Assembly (NCBI GenBank): GCA_030374805.1 | Contig: JARGSG010000208.1 | Coordinates: 186,001-250,000 of the forward strand | Direction of reading: 5' to 3' | Source: Gracilaria gracilis | Taxonomy: Eukaryota > Rhodophyta > Florideophyceae > Gracilariales > Gracilariaceae | Length of the DNA stretch: 64,000 bases | In this document: piece by piece, positions 49,700-59,877 of the stretch | Position numbering within the stretch: position 1 is the first letter of the stretch | How the letters are laid out: every line of letters starts with the position of its first letter | Program-made: the position numbers and the translations under genes | The notes under the pieces: model-generated | Databases searched by the model: none | Told to the model about the DNA's origin: nothing | The model's input: the letters and a program-made list of their open reading frames with translations, nothing else

Positions 49700-51556
49700 A
49701 TGGAGCCGCTGTCGCAGCAGACCGAAGACGCGCCGCCCAATCTCGATCTGGACGACGAGCTGTCGCTCAATGAGCTCTACACGCTCGACATTCCGCCGCT
49801 GCCGGAACCGCCTCCACAGCCGTACAATGAGGTGAACGAGAAGCAACTGCGTTCTGCTCTAGTCGGAGCCTGCAAGCGCATGCCGCGTAATGCAGAGGCT
49901 CATTTTCATCTTGGACTCATGTATCTTCGCAAGTGTGACGGCGACGAAGCGCTTCACGCTTTCGACCATTGCCGCCGCATCTATCAAGAACGAATTCAGC
50001 AATACGTTGCGAGTAAGGTGTCGCCCCCTCCACATCTAGAGGCCTTGCTTGCGCGCCTACGCATTCACAGTGCACAGGCGGCGCACCTGGCTCTGCAGAC
50101 AAACCCGATGCCGCCGGAGAAACGCGCGAACGTCATCGAGCGTCTGCAAAACGACTTCACAGTTGCAGCTGACCTGGACCCCACGCAGCTCGAGACATGG
50201 AACGCACTTGCGCTGCTCCACCTTCTGGAAGGTGGCAGCGCTGGCGCCAAAAAGCTGCTATCCGCTCTTCACGACGGCATCCCCGAGTATATGGATGCAT
50301 TGAGCAACTTAGGACTTGCCGAACTCGCGGTTGGAAACGTTTCGGCTGCTATCCTCGCCACACAAAAGGTACTTCTGTACGACCGCTCGCACGCAGAGTC
50401 TCTGACAAACTACGGTGTTCTATTGCTGCAAACTACGTTCTTTACAGCGGCCAACAACGTGCTCACCATGGCATCGCGACAACCATCCTGCAGCTCCATG
50501 GCTGCCACATGGGGCGGGCTGGCAGTGTCGCGGGCAGCATTGGGCGATCTACCCGAAGCACTTTCAGCGGCGGCTGAAGCTGAGCGATTGGCTGCGCCTG
50601 TGCACCGTTCGCGTTTCGCGCTGTTGCATGCTTCAATGAGTGCACGCGTAGCAGCGGAGCGACTACCTGACGTGGAGGCGCGTGCCATGTTGGACGCGGC
50701 CATCCTCAAGCTGCGTGCGCTGACCAGAGAGCTGCGCACTGCGTCTGCGCACGCTGCTTTGGCGCTGGCGCTGCGTGTGCGACACGATCACGTGAAGGAC
50801 GAGACGGGTAACCGTAATTTCGGAGCGGAGGCGGCGGAGAGACTTGTGGAGGCACTGGAGCTGGATGAGGCGGACGGGGCGGCGTGGACTCAGCTGGCAC
50901 TGCTGCAGATGTGGACCGGAGACTACACGGCGAGCAAGGAGTTTGCGGCACAAGCGGTATGCCGTAGCCACGACCTGGAGGCGGGGTGGAATTGCCTGGC
51001 AGTGGCGAGCCACATGGGTGGCGACACAAAGAACGCGAAGCGATTCTACGAGAAAGCGAAGCAGATCGTGCTGCAGCAGTACCGGCGGGGGCGGGTGTGG
51101 AACGGTGGGGAGGGGGAAGAGGAAGAGGAAGGGGAAGGGGAAGGGAAGGGAGAAGAACAGGAGGAGGATGAAGAGGGGTGGGATAGCGAGCAAATGACGG
51201 ATCTGTCGGAGAGCGAGCGGCAGCTGACAAAGCGGGGGCGGCAGGTGCTGGCGGCGCTGTACAACAACATGAGCATCCTCAAGCGGCAGGAGGGGCGGTC
51301 GCACTACTGGGAGGCATCGAATCTGCTGGAGAAGAGTCTGCTCCTCGGGGGGGAGAACGCGCTGGTGTACAACAATTTGGGCGTGCTGTACGTGTCTGCG
51401 GACCGGCTGGAAGAGGCGGAGCGGATGATGCGGCACGCGATGGAATTGGACGGTGAGCTGGAGTGTGCGCGGTCTAACCACATGCGGGTGCAAGCGCTGC
51501 TGCGGCAGCAGCGGTCGGAGCACTCGGACGACGATGACGACGATGACGGTGGATGA
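49700..51556 (+). CDS. TPR-repeat protein
   Basis: 618 residues from the ATG at 49700 (MEPLSQQTEDAPPNLDLDDELSLNELYTLDIPPLP). The frame is open 57 codons further up, but that part is Cys/Pro-rich and unlike the protein. Tetratricopeptide repeats are visible from about residue 50 (NAEAHFHLGLMYLRKCDGDEALHAFDHCRR), through the middle (LETWNALALLHLLEGGSAGAKKLL, YMDALSNLGLAELAVGNVSAAILATQ, SHAESLTNYGVLLLQ), to the end (ALVYNNLGVLYVSADRLEEAERMMRHAMELD). A Glu/Gly-rich acidic insert of about 30 residues interrupts the last repeats, and an Asp-rich tail closes the protein. Such TPR proteins are scaffolds. The specific complex is unknown, though a family of similar length exists in plants. Confidence 0.78.
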   Translation: MEPLSQQTEDAPPNLDLDDELSLNELYTLDIPPLPEPPPQPYNEVNEKQLRSALVGACKRMPRNAEAHFHLGLMYLRKCDGDEALHAFDHCRRIYQERIQQYVASKVSPPPHLEALLARLRIHSAQAAHLALQTNPMPPEKRANVIERLQNDFTVAADLDPTQLETWNALALLHLLEGGSAGAKKLLSALHDGIPEYMDALSNLGLAELAVGNVSAAILATQKVLLYDRSHAESLTNYGVLLLQTTFFTAANNVLTMASRQPSCSSMAATWGGLAVSRAALGDLPEALSAAAEAERLAAPVHRSRFALLHASMSARVAAERLPDVEARAMLDAAILKLRALTRELRTASAHAALALALRVRHDHVKDETGNRNFGAEAAERLVEALELDEADGAAWTQLALLQMWTGDYTASKEFAAQAVCRSHDLEAGWNCLAVASHMGGDTKNAKRFYEKAKQIVLQQYRRGRVWNGGEGEEEEEGEGEGKGEEQEEDEEGWDSEQMTDLSESERQLTKRGRQVLAALYNNMSILKRQEGRSHYWEASNLLEKSLLLGGENALVYNNLGVLYVSADRLEEAERMMRHAMELDGELECARSNHMRVQALLRQQRSEHSDDDDDDDGG

Positions 51557-52183
51557 GGGGGATGGGTGTATCTACAAGGTAGATAGATAGGTGGATCATC
51601 CACGAGTGGGGAGAGAGCTCGCCTCCAACGCTGGGCGCGCTTTTCGAGCACAATTTGAAATTTGAAACTTTGTGTAAATAGCGCTGGCGCGCTGGTGCCG
51701 CCAAATAGCGCGCGCGCGTGTGTTATTAGCGGCGCGCGGCGCGCATGGCCGTTGAAACGTTTCGCACGCGCCGTCAGCCGCGCACACGTGGCGAAGCTGG
51801 CGCGCGCCACCGCGCCGACGTGGCACACCGCCGTTGGTCGGCGCGCGCGCCGCCTGACGGCGCGTGTCAACGGTAAACGGCGCGGCGGCGCGAGCGCGCG
51901 TATGCGCGCCCGTGGCGGCGGCTGCTGCGCGCTGGCGCTGACGAGCGCGCTCGAAAAAGCGCGCGCCGCACGGCACCGCCCGTGCCGTCCATCGGCGCCC
52001 CTTCCGCACCCCTCGCGCGCCCTCACCGCCACCCTCGTGCGCGCACGCCCCCTACCCCCCCTCCCCTTTGCGCCACCGTCCGCCCCTTCTCCTCCCTCCA
52101 CCCCTCTACCTCCCTCACCGGCTCACACCCCTTCGCAACATTCTCGCCCGCGTCCTCCCCCGCTCCGCGCCCGCCCCCCGTCC
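51557..52183. promoter_or_regulatory. Very CpG-rich upstream region of the HEAT gene
   Basis: 627 bases, mostly runs of GCGCG. The HEAT frame happens to stay open across it from 51662, but the encoded sequence is Arg/Ala/Pro-rich and unlike the protein, so it is treated as promoter and leader. An alternative start further up cannot be excluded. Confidence 0.4.
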
Positions 52184-55100
52184 ATGCCGCCCCCGGACGC
52201 GTCCACGCGTCCGCCCCCGCCCATGCGTATGCCGCCCCGACGCCCGTCCTCCCCCCGTCAGCCCGACCAGTCGCGCCCCGACTCGCCCGTCCCCCACCAC
52301 CGCCCCGACTCTCCGCTTCCTCTCCCTCTGCAGCACAATGCCGCGCAGGCCGCGCAGGCCGCGCAGGCCGCTCAGGCCGCGCAAGCCTCCCCCACGCTCG
52401 TGCGCGGTGAGTCCGACGTCGTGTCCGCCGCGCTCTCCCCCGAGCTACCCGACCACGCCGATCGCTTTCTGGTAAGTTGTTGTTGTCGCTTTTGCGAGGC
52501 GTTGCCGCGCGTGCTGTGCACGCCCTTTTACCAGTCGTACCAATCCGCTCAAGCTGACGTCTCGCCCGACTTCACCCTGCTCCACTGCGTGCTTTGCGAC
52601 CGTGCTGCTCAAACGCCGCAGCCCTCCGAGCCTGATGACCGTCTCATCGATATCGGTAGTCTCGAGGCTATCTACAGCGTGCAGAAGATGGCAGAGGTGC
52701 TCATCTCCGGCCAGGACCATGAGCGCGAGTTCATTCTCTTCGAGCTGCAGCAGCTGCTGGACCACTGCCTGGATGACACCATGAAAATTCTTCTGCCCGT
52801 TCTTTGCGAGCGTGTGCCTACGTGGAATATCGAGCTACAGATCAAGTCCGCCCAGCGCCTGTACGACGTTGTCGCGCTCGATTTGCAGCCTGCGACCGCT
52901 AACATGATAACTTGCGCCTCGTTTGGCGTTATCCACAGGGCAAAGGGCAACGCTTCCCCCGAGTATGAGGAATTGTACCATTGTTGGGGCAACATCCTTG
53001 TCGAATGTTTACCCAATATGCGGTGGACTGCACAGGAAATCAAGGACGTCATTGCCCTAGTCGACATTCACGCCACCGAGCAGTTGTACACGTCGCGCAA
53101 AGTAGCTGCCCGTGTCGTAGGTGCGTTGGCCCAGTGTCTCGATAAGCAGAAGGTTGAGCACATCATTCTCCCTCGTGCGCTGCGCCTCTTCGATGACTCC
53201 GACATTGAGGTGCGTGGCATGGTCGTGGAAAGTTTGGCCCAGATTGGTGCTGCTTTGCCCATTCGTGTTACGGAGACCCAGGTGTGGCCGCGCATTGAAC
53301 GCTTGCTCGAACCTCCGGAGGAGGCAAGACTGCGTGCTTCTGCTATGCGCACGATGGCACATATCCTCGAGTCACACCGAAGCAACGGCAACCCTAGTCG
53401 TTTGTTTCGGGAACTGCTACCTCCGGTGTTTGCGCGCTTGTCGGCGTTTGCGAAGAAGTTTTCTGCCGAGGATCAGCGGTTGGTTGATGACAACACGTAC
53501 TTGCTTCTCGAGGTCGCTTCGGAGATTTTCGGTCAGTTCACTTACTCGCTTGCATTGTTTACTAAGAAGTCTTTCCGTCGCGAGGCATACAAGGCGTATA
53601 CTGGTATGGCAACGTGCAATGGACCAATCATTCGACGTAACTGTGCTTTCAACCTTCCGGGTGTTGCCAAGGCGCTTGGGGACAAGTATGCTCTGGAGTT
53701 GAGTGGACTGTGCGATTATCTCGCCAATGATACAGATGAAGAGGTTCGGTTTATTCTCGCGGCCGGTATACATGAGACGACGGCTTTGCTCGCACCGCGC
53801 GGCAACTTTGAACGCCTGTTCACTGCCGTGTGCTCTCTACTCCAAGATGAAAATGCCATGGTTCGCATGAATGCACTGGCTCATTTTCACGATCTGCTAA
53901 CCGCATTTGCACGTGATGGAAGTGATCCGGCTTCGGTTAGACGGCTTGCCCCGGTGTTCTCTGACCTGACAGTGTTGTCGGAAGGTGAGTGGAGAATACA
54001 AAAGAGCTTGGCAGAGCAGCTTGCCAAGTGTGCTGAAATCATTCCTGCAGACGCCCTTATGGACCATGTGCTGCCGTTATTATATCGCCTCACCAGTCAG
54101 GGTACTCCGCTCGTCCGCGAAGCGGCTATGGATGCTACTATCAAATCAATTCGCAACATCCCGAATCCAAAAGAACGCAATAGCGCCATTGACAAGTACT
54201 GGAAGGCAGCCACACGTGGTCCATTTTGGATGCGACTTGCCCTTCTTGATGGTGGAACTGCCGCTATGAGAGTATTCAGTCATCAACGCTTTCGGGAGCT
54301 GTTTTCTGGTCATATGCTGTCCTTGGCTATTGACCCTGTCGTCAACGTGCGTATTAGGCTGGCCACTTTGCTACCAACTATGGCTCCCATGTGTGGCGGG
54401 ACTGCAGCATACGAGAAAGCTATCAGTATATTGAAGAGTGACACGGATGTAGATGTGCTTGCTCTAATGCAAAAGCATCCTGACCGTGTAGGTGATTCTA
54501 TGCGACAAGCGATTGACAAAAGGGCCGAGGATCAGGCACGGTATCGTGAGGAACAGGAATTCTATGGATTAACTCCTAGAACACAGAAGCGCGCTCGAGG
54601 AAGACTGGGTTCAACCCGTGGGAACCGGCGAATGATGCACGTAAGGCGACCAAGTCTTGAACAGTCTTCTGGGCAGCTGTCAGTTTCTAAAGCTGTTATT
54701 TCTGCAGCCAAAGCTAGTTCTGCTGCGGCTTCCATGATGAAGCCAAGTGCTTATCACAACCAGAAACTACCAGAGGTGGATTCTGCCGTGTATCTCGATC
54801 CGAATATGGTAGACTTGGGTGTTGATGGTAGCTACCCTAATGGAATGGTTGAAGACCCCAGTGGTAATTCGAATGGGGAAGAAAGCATCTTGAGCAGCCT
54901 TGTGAATGAGTCTCTTCAACCGTCTACGTCTGTGGAAATGCCCAATAGTACTCGTACCAATGGGCTCCATCCTCATGTGTCTGCTCTTTTTGAGCAGCAA
55001 CAAAGATTGCAATCTCAGCAGCACGCGCAAACGAAACATCATCAAAGTGGTATGAAGAGGGACGCACCGAAGATTATCAATAATGGTATCGCGGTCAAGG

Positions 55101-56068
55101 AGCAATCCATGGGGAAGAACGCAGCTCAGAATGCCCGCTATGAAGCGCGAAGCCGATCTTGGAATGGGATGTTCGCCCAACTTCCGCGACAGCTTTCGAT
55201 GGAATCTCGCTCTCGAAGGAACGGGCGAACAGAAGGGAAGGAGAAGTCACAAAAAGTGACTGGATGGGGGAAACACGGAAAGGACACCCCTAAGAAAACT
55301 CTAAGTGCTCTTCGCCGAAAGAAAAAATCCCATACTACACCAGTCGCTCCTCCGTCGAATGTGCTTCCGCTTGAAGGTCACACAGGAGGTGCGGGTGTGC
55401 CCATTGTAACGGCCGGTGAATTTGGTCTTAATGGTCCGCAAGTTGTCACGGCTCGATCAAACTCAGTATCGGTTCCACCCAGTGGCAGTAATGGTGAAGT
55501 TGGTCTCTCAGAAAACAAAGATGTCACGGACTTCGCAAGTACGAGCAGCCTCCCAACTACTGAACATGCTGTGAATGGAGGAATGGCTTCAGATGAGAAC
55601 CACACCGGGTACGCAAATCAGCATGTTCTCGCTGCCAAGCATGAGGTTCATGGCTCAAAGTATGCAAACGGGCACATAAACAGGTCTTTGGAAGAAGGAA
55701 ACACACTTCCAGTAATCTTCGAGAAGGATTCCGGACTAACGCCACTGAAAGGTGGCGCGGCGTGGCGACGGAGCAGGGGTCGACACGAAGATCTCGACAC
55801 AATGTCCGATGCAACACATCGAAAAGTGTATGGCCAGTACGATGGTCGGCATCGCAACGACGAGAACGGTCAAACCCCGTCCAGGTCCGTCCTTTCATCG
55901 TTCCATAACTCGGCGAGCAAAGTGTTCAATGCAAAAGCTAATGGCGGTGCTTCTACAGGCCCCCCATTGACTTCAAATGGAACTACAGTGCGTGCCGCCA
56001 ATGGGGGCTCGTCGTCGGGTAACAGTCATATTGGGTTCTTCAGAGGCTTGTTCCGAAGAAGGCGCTGA
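52184..56068 (+). CDS. HEAT-repeat protein resembling protein phosphatase 4 regulatory subunit 1
   Basis: The unspliced frame from the ATG at 52184 encodes 1294 residues; removing the proposed intron (52472-52621) gives 1244. The N-terminus is Pro/Ser-rich with a QAAQAAQAAQ repeat. From about residue 165 on come 12 or more HEAT repeats, including the phosphatase-regulator signatures FILFELQQLLDHCLDD, VPTWNIELQIKSAQRLYD, LFDDSDIEVRGMVVESLAQIG and QDENAMVRMNALAHFHDLL. The order and spacing match PPP4R1/PP2A-A-like scaffolds. The last 500 residues are disordered and basic, ending GFFRGLFRRRR. The likely role is a scaffold that targets the PP4 (or PP2A) catalytic subunit. GC content falls steadily from 5' to 3'. 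Confidence 0.85.
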   Translation: MPPPDASTRPPPPMRMPPRRPSSPRQPDQSRPDSPVPHHRPDSPLPLPLQHNAAQAAQAAQAAQAAQASPTLVRGESDVVSAALSPELPDHADRFLVSCCCRFCEALPRVLCTPFYQSYQSAQADVSPDFTLLHCVLCDRAAQTPQPSEPDDRLIDIGSLEAIYSVQKMAEVLISGQDHEREFILFELQQLLDHCLDDTMKILLPVLCERVPTWNIELQIKSAQRLYDVVALDLQPATANMITCASFGVIHRAKGNASPEYEELYHCWGNILVECLPNMRWTAQEIKDVIALVDIHATEQLYTSRKVAARVVGALAQCLDKQKVEHIILPRALRLFDDSDIEVRGMVVESLAQIGAALPIRVTETQVWPRIERLLEPPEEARLRASAMRTMAHILESHRSNGNPSRLFRELLPPVFARLSAFAKKFSAEDQRLVDDNTYLLLEVASEIFGQFTYSLALFTKKSFRREAYKAYTGMATCNGPIIRRNCAFNLPGVAKALGDKYALELSGLCDYLANDTDEEVRFILAAGIHETTALLAPRGNFERLFTAVCSLLQDENAMVRMNALAHFHDLLTAFARDGSDPASVRRLAPVFSDLTVLSEGEWRIQKSLAEQLAKCAEIIPADALMDHVLPLLYRLTSQGTPLVREAAMDATIKSIRNIPNPKERNSAIDKYWKAATRGPFWMRLALLDGGTAAMRVFSHQRFRELFSGHMLSLAIDPVVNVRIRLATLLPTMAPMCGGTAAYEKAISILKSDTDVDVLALMQKHPDRVGDSMRQAIDKRAEDQARYREEQEFYGLTPRTQKRARGRLGSTRGNRRMMHVRRPSLEQSSGQLSVSKAVISAAKASSAAASMMKPSAYHNQKLPEVDSAVYLDPNMVDLGVDGSYPNGMVEDPSGNSNGEESILSSLVNESLQPSTSVEMPNSTRTNGLHPHVSALFEQQQRLQSQQHAQTKHHQSGMKRDAPKIINNGIAVKEQSMGKNAAQNARYEARSRSWNGMFAQLPRQLSMESRSRRNGRTEGKEKSQKVTGWGKHGKDTPKKTLSALRRKKKSHTTPVAPPSNVLPLEGHTGGAGVPIVTAGEFGLNGPQVVTARSNSVSVPPSGSNGEVGLSENKDVTDFASTSSLPTTEHAVNGGMASDENHTGYANQHVLAAKHEVHGSKYANGHINRSLEEGNTLPVIFEKDSGLTPLKGGAAWRRSRGRHEDLDTMSDATHRKVYGQYDGRHRNDENGQTPSRSVLSSFHNSASKVFNAKANGGASTGPPLTSNGTTVRAANGGSSSGNSHIGFFRGLFRRRR
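52472..52621 (+). other. Probable 150-base intron that preserves the reading frame
   Basis: GTAAGT starts exactly at a codon boundary (52472), and CAG ends at 52621. The length is 150 bases, a multiple of three with no stop, so it stays hidden in an open frame. The encoded segment is Cys/Phe-rich and unlike either flank. Removal joins DHADRFL to PSEPDDRLID smoothly. Confidence 0.65.
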
Positions 56069-57152
56069 TTCTCGCTTGTTTTATTATTCCCTTCATGTTT
56101 TGAATGTTCTCGGGCAAGGACGTGCGGGATCCCTATCCTCATCACCTGTTCCCCTCTTGACCGGATATCCACCATCGAAGAGTAGCTTACCGTGCGAGCA
56201 GCTCATGTAAATTTTGTCTGACTTGTACGACTCAATATCTAAACCGCTCGTGCATCCATAGGAAGCTTGCGGAGAACTGCCATAAACTGGAGGCCAACGA
56301 TGTGATAAACACTTCACCTTATGAGGAAGAACAGACACTTGAACTTCGAAATATAAGTCACTGTGATTTGGACCAAGGCCTGTGTAAGAAGAACGTGGCT
56401 TTACTATTGACGCAAGGGAAGCCACGATGTGAGCCCAACTCGAATCGGACCACCAACAGTTCTTCCTAATTCATGTACTGGTGCCACCAATCGGAAGAGG
56501 ATGCTAACTGTTCGCTTTTCAACAGAGTGCCATTAAGGTCACCTGTATTAACACTGATCGGCTCAAGAGTATGACATTACATTTTGGTCAGTACGATACT
56601 TTGGAGCACGTCAAACGGAATTCTTGGCTGTTGTTCGCCAGGGTTTCTCTTCAAAAGAATCCCTGACCGGAGGATTACATAGATGTCAAAGGACTGTTCA
56701 ATAGGATTAATAGTGAGATAAGAATTAATGTCTTCGAAAGTAGGTTCTTTAGCTTGATAATCTTTTGCTCATCAGCACTTTAATCTTCATGATGACATAT
56801 TGATGTGAGGTTACGGTTCCACCTTCCATTCGAATTCCAACTAGCGAGCTTCTGGAACAACCGGAACAACCGGAACAACCGTGCACATCTGCACATTGAC
56901 AAACATACGTTGTTCGCGCTGGAAGGTGTTCATTGGTTCAAATCTCTTGCATAGGGATGCCAAATGACTAATGTTCAGGTTGACAAAGTTGGCAAGCTTT
57001 AAAACATTGAGCTCGCGATACAAGAGTAGCGGTCGTAACTTCGAGATCGAAAGATGTGTTCTATCCTTGTACGTCACAGTGTATACGCTCAAGAACGCAC
57101 TCCGCGATAACGTTCTCGTTCAGAAGGAAGTACCACGACCGCCTTATTGCTG
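56069..57152. other. Intergenic region
   Basis: 1.1 kb. GGAACAACC is repeated three times at about 56852-56878. No additional gene is supported. Short frames on either strand lack family motifs. Confidence 0.4.
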
Positions 57153-59105
57153 ATGGCTCCAGCAGCCGAATCTTCAAGACAACTGGAGCAAGGAGTTCCC
57201 CAGCCCGAGAACTTAAGCCCGCTCTCCTCGACGGAGATTCGTGAAGCAGCTCGAGTAGCTCGAGATTATCTATCTGATGGCATACGGTTCTCAGCCATAA
57301 CACTTGATGAGGCATACGCAACTCGGGCTGCGGTAGTCATTGCCATTGTTCCACCAGATTCGACTGCTTATAAGCTTCGCGTAGATATTGGCACTTCAAA
57401 AGTCGCAGAGCTTCCCATTGCAAAAGGTTCCCAGCCAGTACTCACCCCAGATGACTGCAACTTGGCCGAAACAATTGTAAAGCGCGATGCTCGCGTACGA
57501 GAACTAGTTTCAAGAAGGTATGGAATTTACGATATCGACTCCTTGGTATGTGATCCATGGAGTGTGCATATCGCCGGAGAGTATGGACCCGTGCATTTTC
57601 GAGAAGATGGTCAACCTGCAAGGCTAGTTCAAACTTTCCTCTATAGACGAGATCATCCGGTTGATAACCATTACGCTCATCCTATTGATATACTTCCAGT
57701 TGTGGATCTCAACTTGAAAACAGTAGTGACCGTTGAGGGAGTGGAGCGCCCTGCACCTTCATTATCGAGTTCAGCTGTTAATTATCATCCTGATCTTCTC
57801 CCTGATAATCAGTATCTGAGTTCAACGTTTCGAAAGACGCTGCGACCACTTCATGTAGTACAACCCGAAGGACCTAGTTTTGTAGTTCGAGACAACCATG
57901 TTGAGTGGGAGAAATGGAGCTTTGTCGTTGGGTTTAACTACCGCGAAGGACTCGTTCTCTACGATATACAATTCGACAACCGGTCAGTTGTGAAGCGAGC
58001 AAGTCTTGTAGAAATGGCCGTACCATACGCAGACGCAAACCCTCCGTTTGAGCGAAAGTGTGCGTTCGACGTTGGAGACTATGGTTTGGGATACTGTGCG
58101 AATAGCCTTGAGGTAGGGTGTGATTGCTTGGGTGCAATTCGTTACTTTGACGCGGTTTTGTCGGACAGCAGGGGAGAGCCATATGCGGTCAAGAAAGCCA
58201 TATGTATGCACGAGGAAGACGCGGGTCTTCTTTACAAACATGTTGAATATCGCACAGGTCATTCTGAAAGTCGACGTGCAAGGCGACTTGTTATCTCTTT
58301 CATCGCAACTGTTGTGAACTATGAGTATCTCTTCTACTGGTATCTTCACCATGATGGTTCTATATCTCATGAAATCAAACTGTCCGGAGAGCTGTCCACC
58401 AATCTTCTTAGCGAAGGAGAGACTGAACCAAACGCTGGAGTAATTGTTGCCCCCGGGGTGAATGCACAAATCCACCAGCACATGTTCTGTGCACGTTTGG
58501 AAATGGCAGTAGACGGCGTTCGCAACTCAGTGGAAGAGGTGAATCTAGTCGCTGCAGAACCTGGAGATCATAATCCTTATGGAAACGCGTTCCGAGTGCA
58601 AAGTACCTTGCTATGCACTGAGCAAGAGGCACAACGCGATGCGGCGGCTGCTCGTACATGGCGGATTTTCAACCCCCACAAAGAGAATTCCATATCCGGG
58701 AAAAAGGTTGGATACAAGCTTGTTCCGTACACATTTGGCTCCTTCCAGCCGTCGCTTCTTACCACCGATGACAGCGCAGTGTCAAAGCGAGGTTGGTTTG
58801 CGAAGAAGGCTTTGTGGGTCACGCCACACGATCAGGATGAAAACTTCCCGGCTGGAGAGTTTCCAACTCAGAGCGCTGGGGGTGATGGTCTGCCACAATG
58901 GACGACTAAGAATCGTTCGGTGGAGGACGAACGCATCGTGGTATGGCACAGTTTCGGAGTTGCGCATGTTCCAAGAACTGAAGACTTTCCTGTGATGCCG
59001 TGCGAGAGCACTGGATTCAGTCTGAAGCCCGATTGTTTCTTGCTTGGTAATCCAGGCATCGATTTGCCTCCGCAAACGGACCGTGCAAGTGTATGCTGCT
59101 CGTGA
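57153..59105 (+). CDS. Copper amine oxidase (primary-amine oxidase)
   Basis: 650 residues from the ATG at 57153; the frame starts two codons earlier with TTG. It converts primary amines to aldehydes, releasing ammonia and hydrogen peroxide. The cofactor tyrosine, self-processed to topaquinone, is Y390 in TVVNYEYLFYW. Copper ligands are H441 and H443 (IHQHMFC) and H605 in GVAHVPRTEDFPVMP. The catalytic base is the Asp of CAFDVGDYG (about D306). The CDC block and the YFDAVLSDSRGEPY and AICMHEEDAGLLYKH motifs match fungal and plant peroxisomal/cytosolic enzymes. No signal peptide is visible. The C-terminus ASVCCS is not a standard PTS1, so location is uncertain. Length is normal. Confidence 0.93.
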   Translation: MAPAAESSRQLEQGVPQPENLSPLSSTEIREAARVARDYLSDGIRFSAITLDEAYATRAAVVIAIVPPDSTAYKLRVDIGTSKVAELPIAKGSQPVLTPDDCNLAETIVKRDARVRELVSRRYGIYDIDSLVCDPWSVHIAGEYGPVHFREDGQPARLVQTFLYRRDHPVDNHYAHPIDILPVVDLNLKTVVTVEGVERPAPSLSSSAVNYHPDLLPDNQYLSSTFRKTLRPLHVVQPEGPSFVVRDNHVEWEKWSFVVGFNYREGLVLYDIQFDNRSVVKRASLVEMAVPYADANPPFERKCAFDVGDYGLGYCANSLEVGCDCLGAIRYFDAVLSDSRGEPYAVKKAICMHEEDAGLLYKHVEYRTGHSESRRARRLVISFIATVVNYEYLFYWYLHHDGSISHEIKLSGELSTNLLSEGETEPNAGVIVAPGVNAQIHQHMFCARLEMAVDGVRNSVEEVNLVAAEPGDHNPYGNAFRVQSTLLCTEQEAQRDAAAARTWRIFNPHKENSISGKKVGYKLVPYTFGSFQPSLLTTDDSAVSKRGWFAKKALWVTPHDQDENFPAGEFPTQSAGGDGLPQWTTKNRSVEDERIVVWHSFGVAHVPRTEDFPVMPCESTGFSLKPDCFLLGNPGIDLPPQTDRASVCCS

Positions 59106-59877
59106 TCGCAACGTCATAATTGCATATCAGGTTGCAATTCCGGAAAGGCCTGCCGCACTCGATTTCATTACACGAACCTGAGTTCTTTTCCGCTATGGTC
59201 GAAAACCCGTAGTCAGTAAACTTCTGCTGCTGTGTGTACATATTTCATCATCTTCTTCTTTATTATGGTCTGCCGCCCCTGATTTCGGGGCGGCGGGAGG
59301 ATTGCCCTACAGGTAATCTTCTCTCTTAAAGAAGGCCAAAAACTTCAGGTACATATTTCATCATTCATATTTCGTGATCAACAATAACGAATAGAATTGT
59401 TATCAAGGAGCCCTTTGCTAATCTATAAGATTGAACAATAGTGCCAAGCTGCCGGAACACAATTCACTTGATGGAAGTTTTCTAATCTGTATTGCTGATA
59501 ACGGCTCTGCGGATGACCAACTCGACATCGACCAACTAGATATGATATCTATCATCTCCATCGTCATCATGATGACCAATCTCGGAGAGCGACAAGTTTA
59601 CAGGGTGCACCTTTGTGATCAAATATTGGCGGGAATGTGCTTTACAGTATCGCTTCACCGAGGCTTATACAGTAGTACAAGCTGCTAGCGCCAATTCCAT
59701 GGGTCAGCTGTATGATAGAGTTACTCTGTAATACAGTCTGTAACTCTATACACTCATGTGCTCCGGCATCCTCGTCCCGCGAAACGCAGAACTAACGCAA
59801 AACAACCAAAGGTAGTCCTGACGAAGGCCAAAGAAAGTTCCCATAACTCGTGCGAACCGTTCTTCTCACTCTCCACC
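59106..59877. other. Intergenic region with a flanked insertion
   Basis: 770 bases. The 16-base direct repeats at 59236-59251 and 59349-59364 enclose 97 bases (listed separately). The rest shows no gene. Confidence 0.4.
59236..59364. mobile_element. 97-base insert flanked by 16-base direct repeats
   Basis: GTACATATTTCATCAT occurs at 59236-59251 and again at 59349-59364. Between them is a segment with an 8-base-arm hairpin (59272-59279 with 59287-59294, GCCGCCCC). The flanks look like a target-site duplication left by a small retroposed or excised element. The insert shows no coding content and no recognisable family. Confidence 0.55.

Noticed and set aside
51662..52183. N-terminal extension of the HEAT protein by 174 codons
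   Set aside because: The stretch is Arg/Ala/Pro-rich with CpG-driven composition and no protein-like features, so the ATG at 52184 was preferred.
59272..59294. GC hairpin as a bacterial-type terminator
   Set aside because: All neighbouring genes are eukaryotic; it is better explained as part of the flanked insert.
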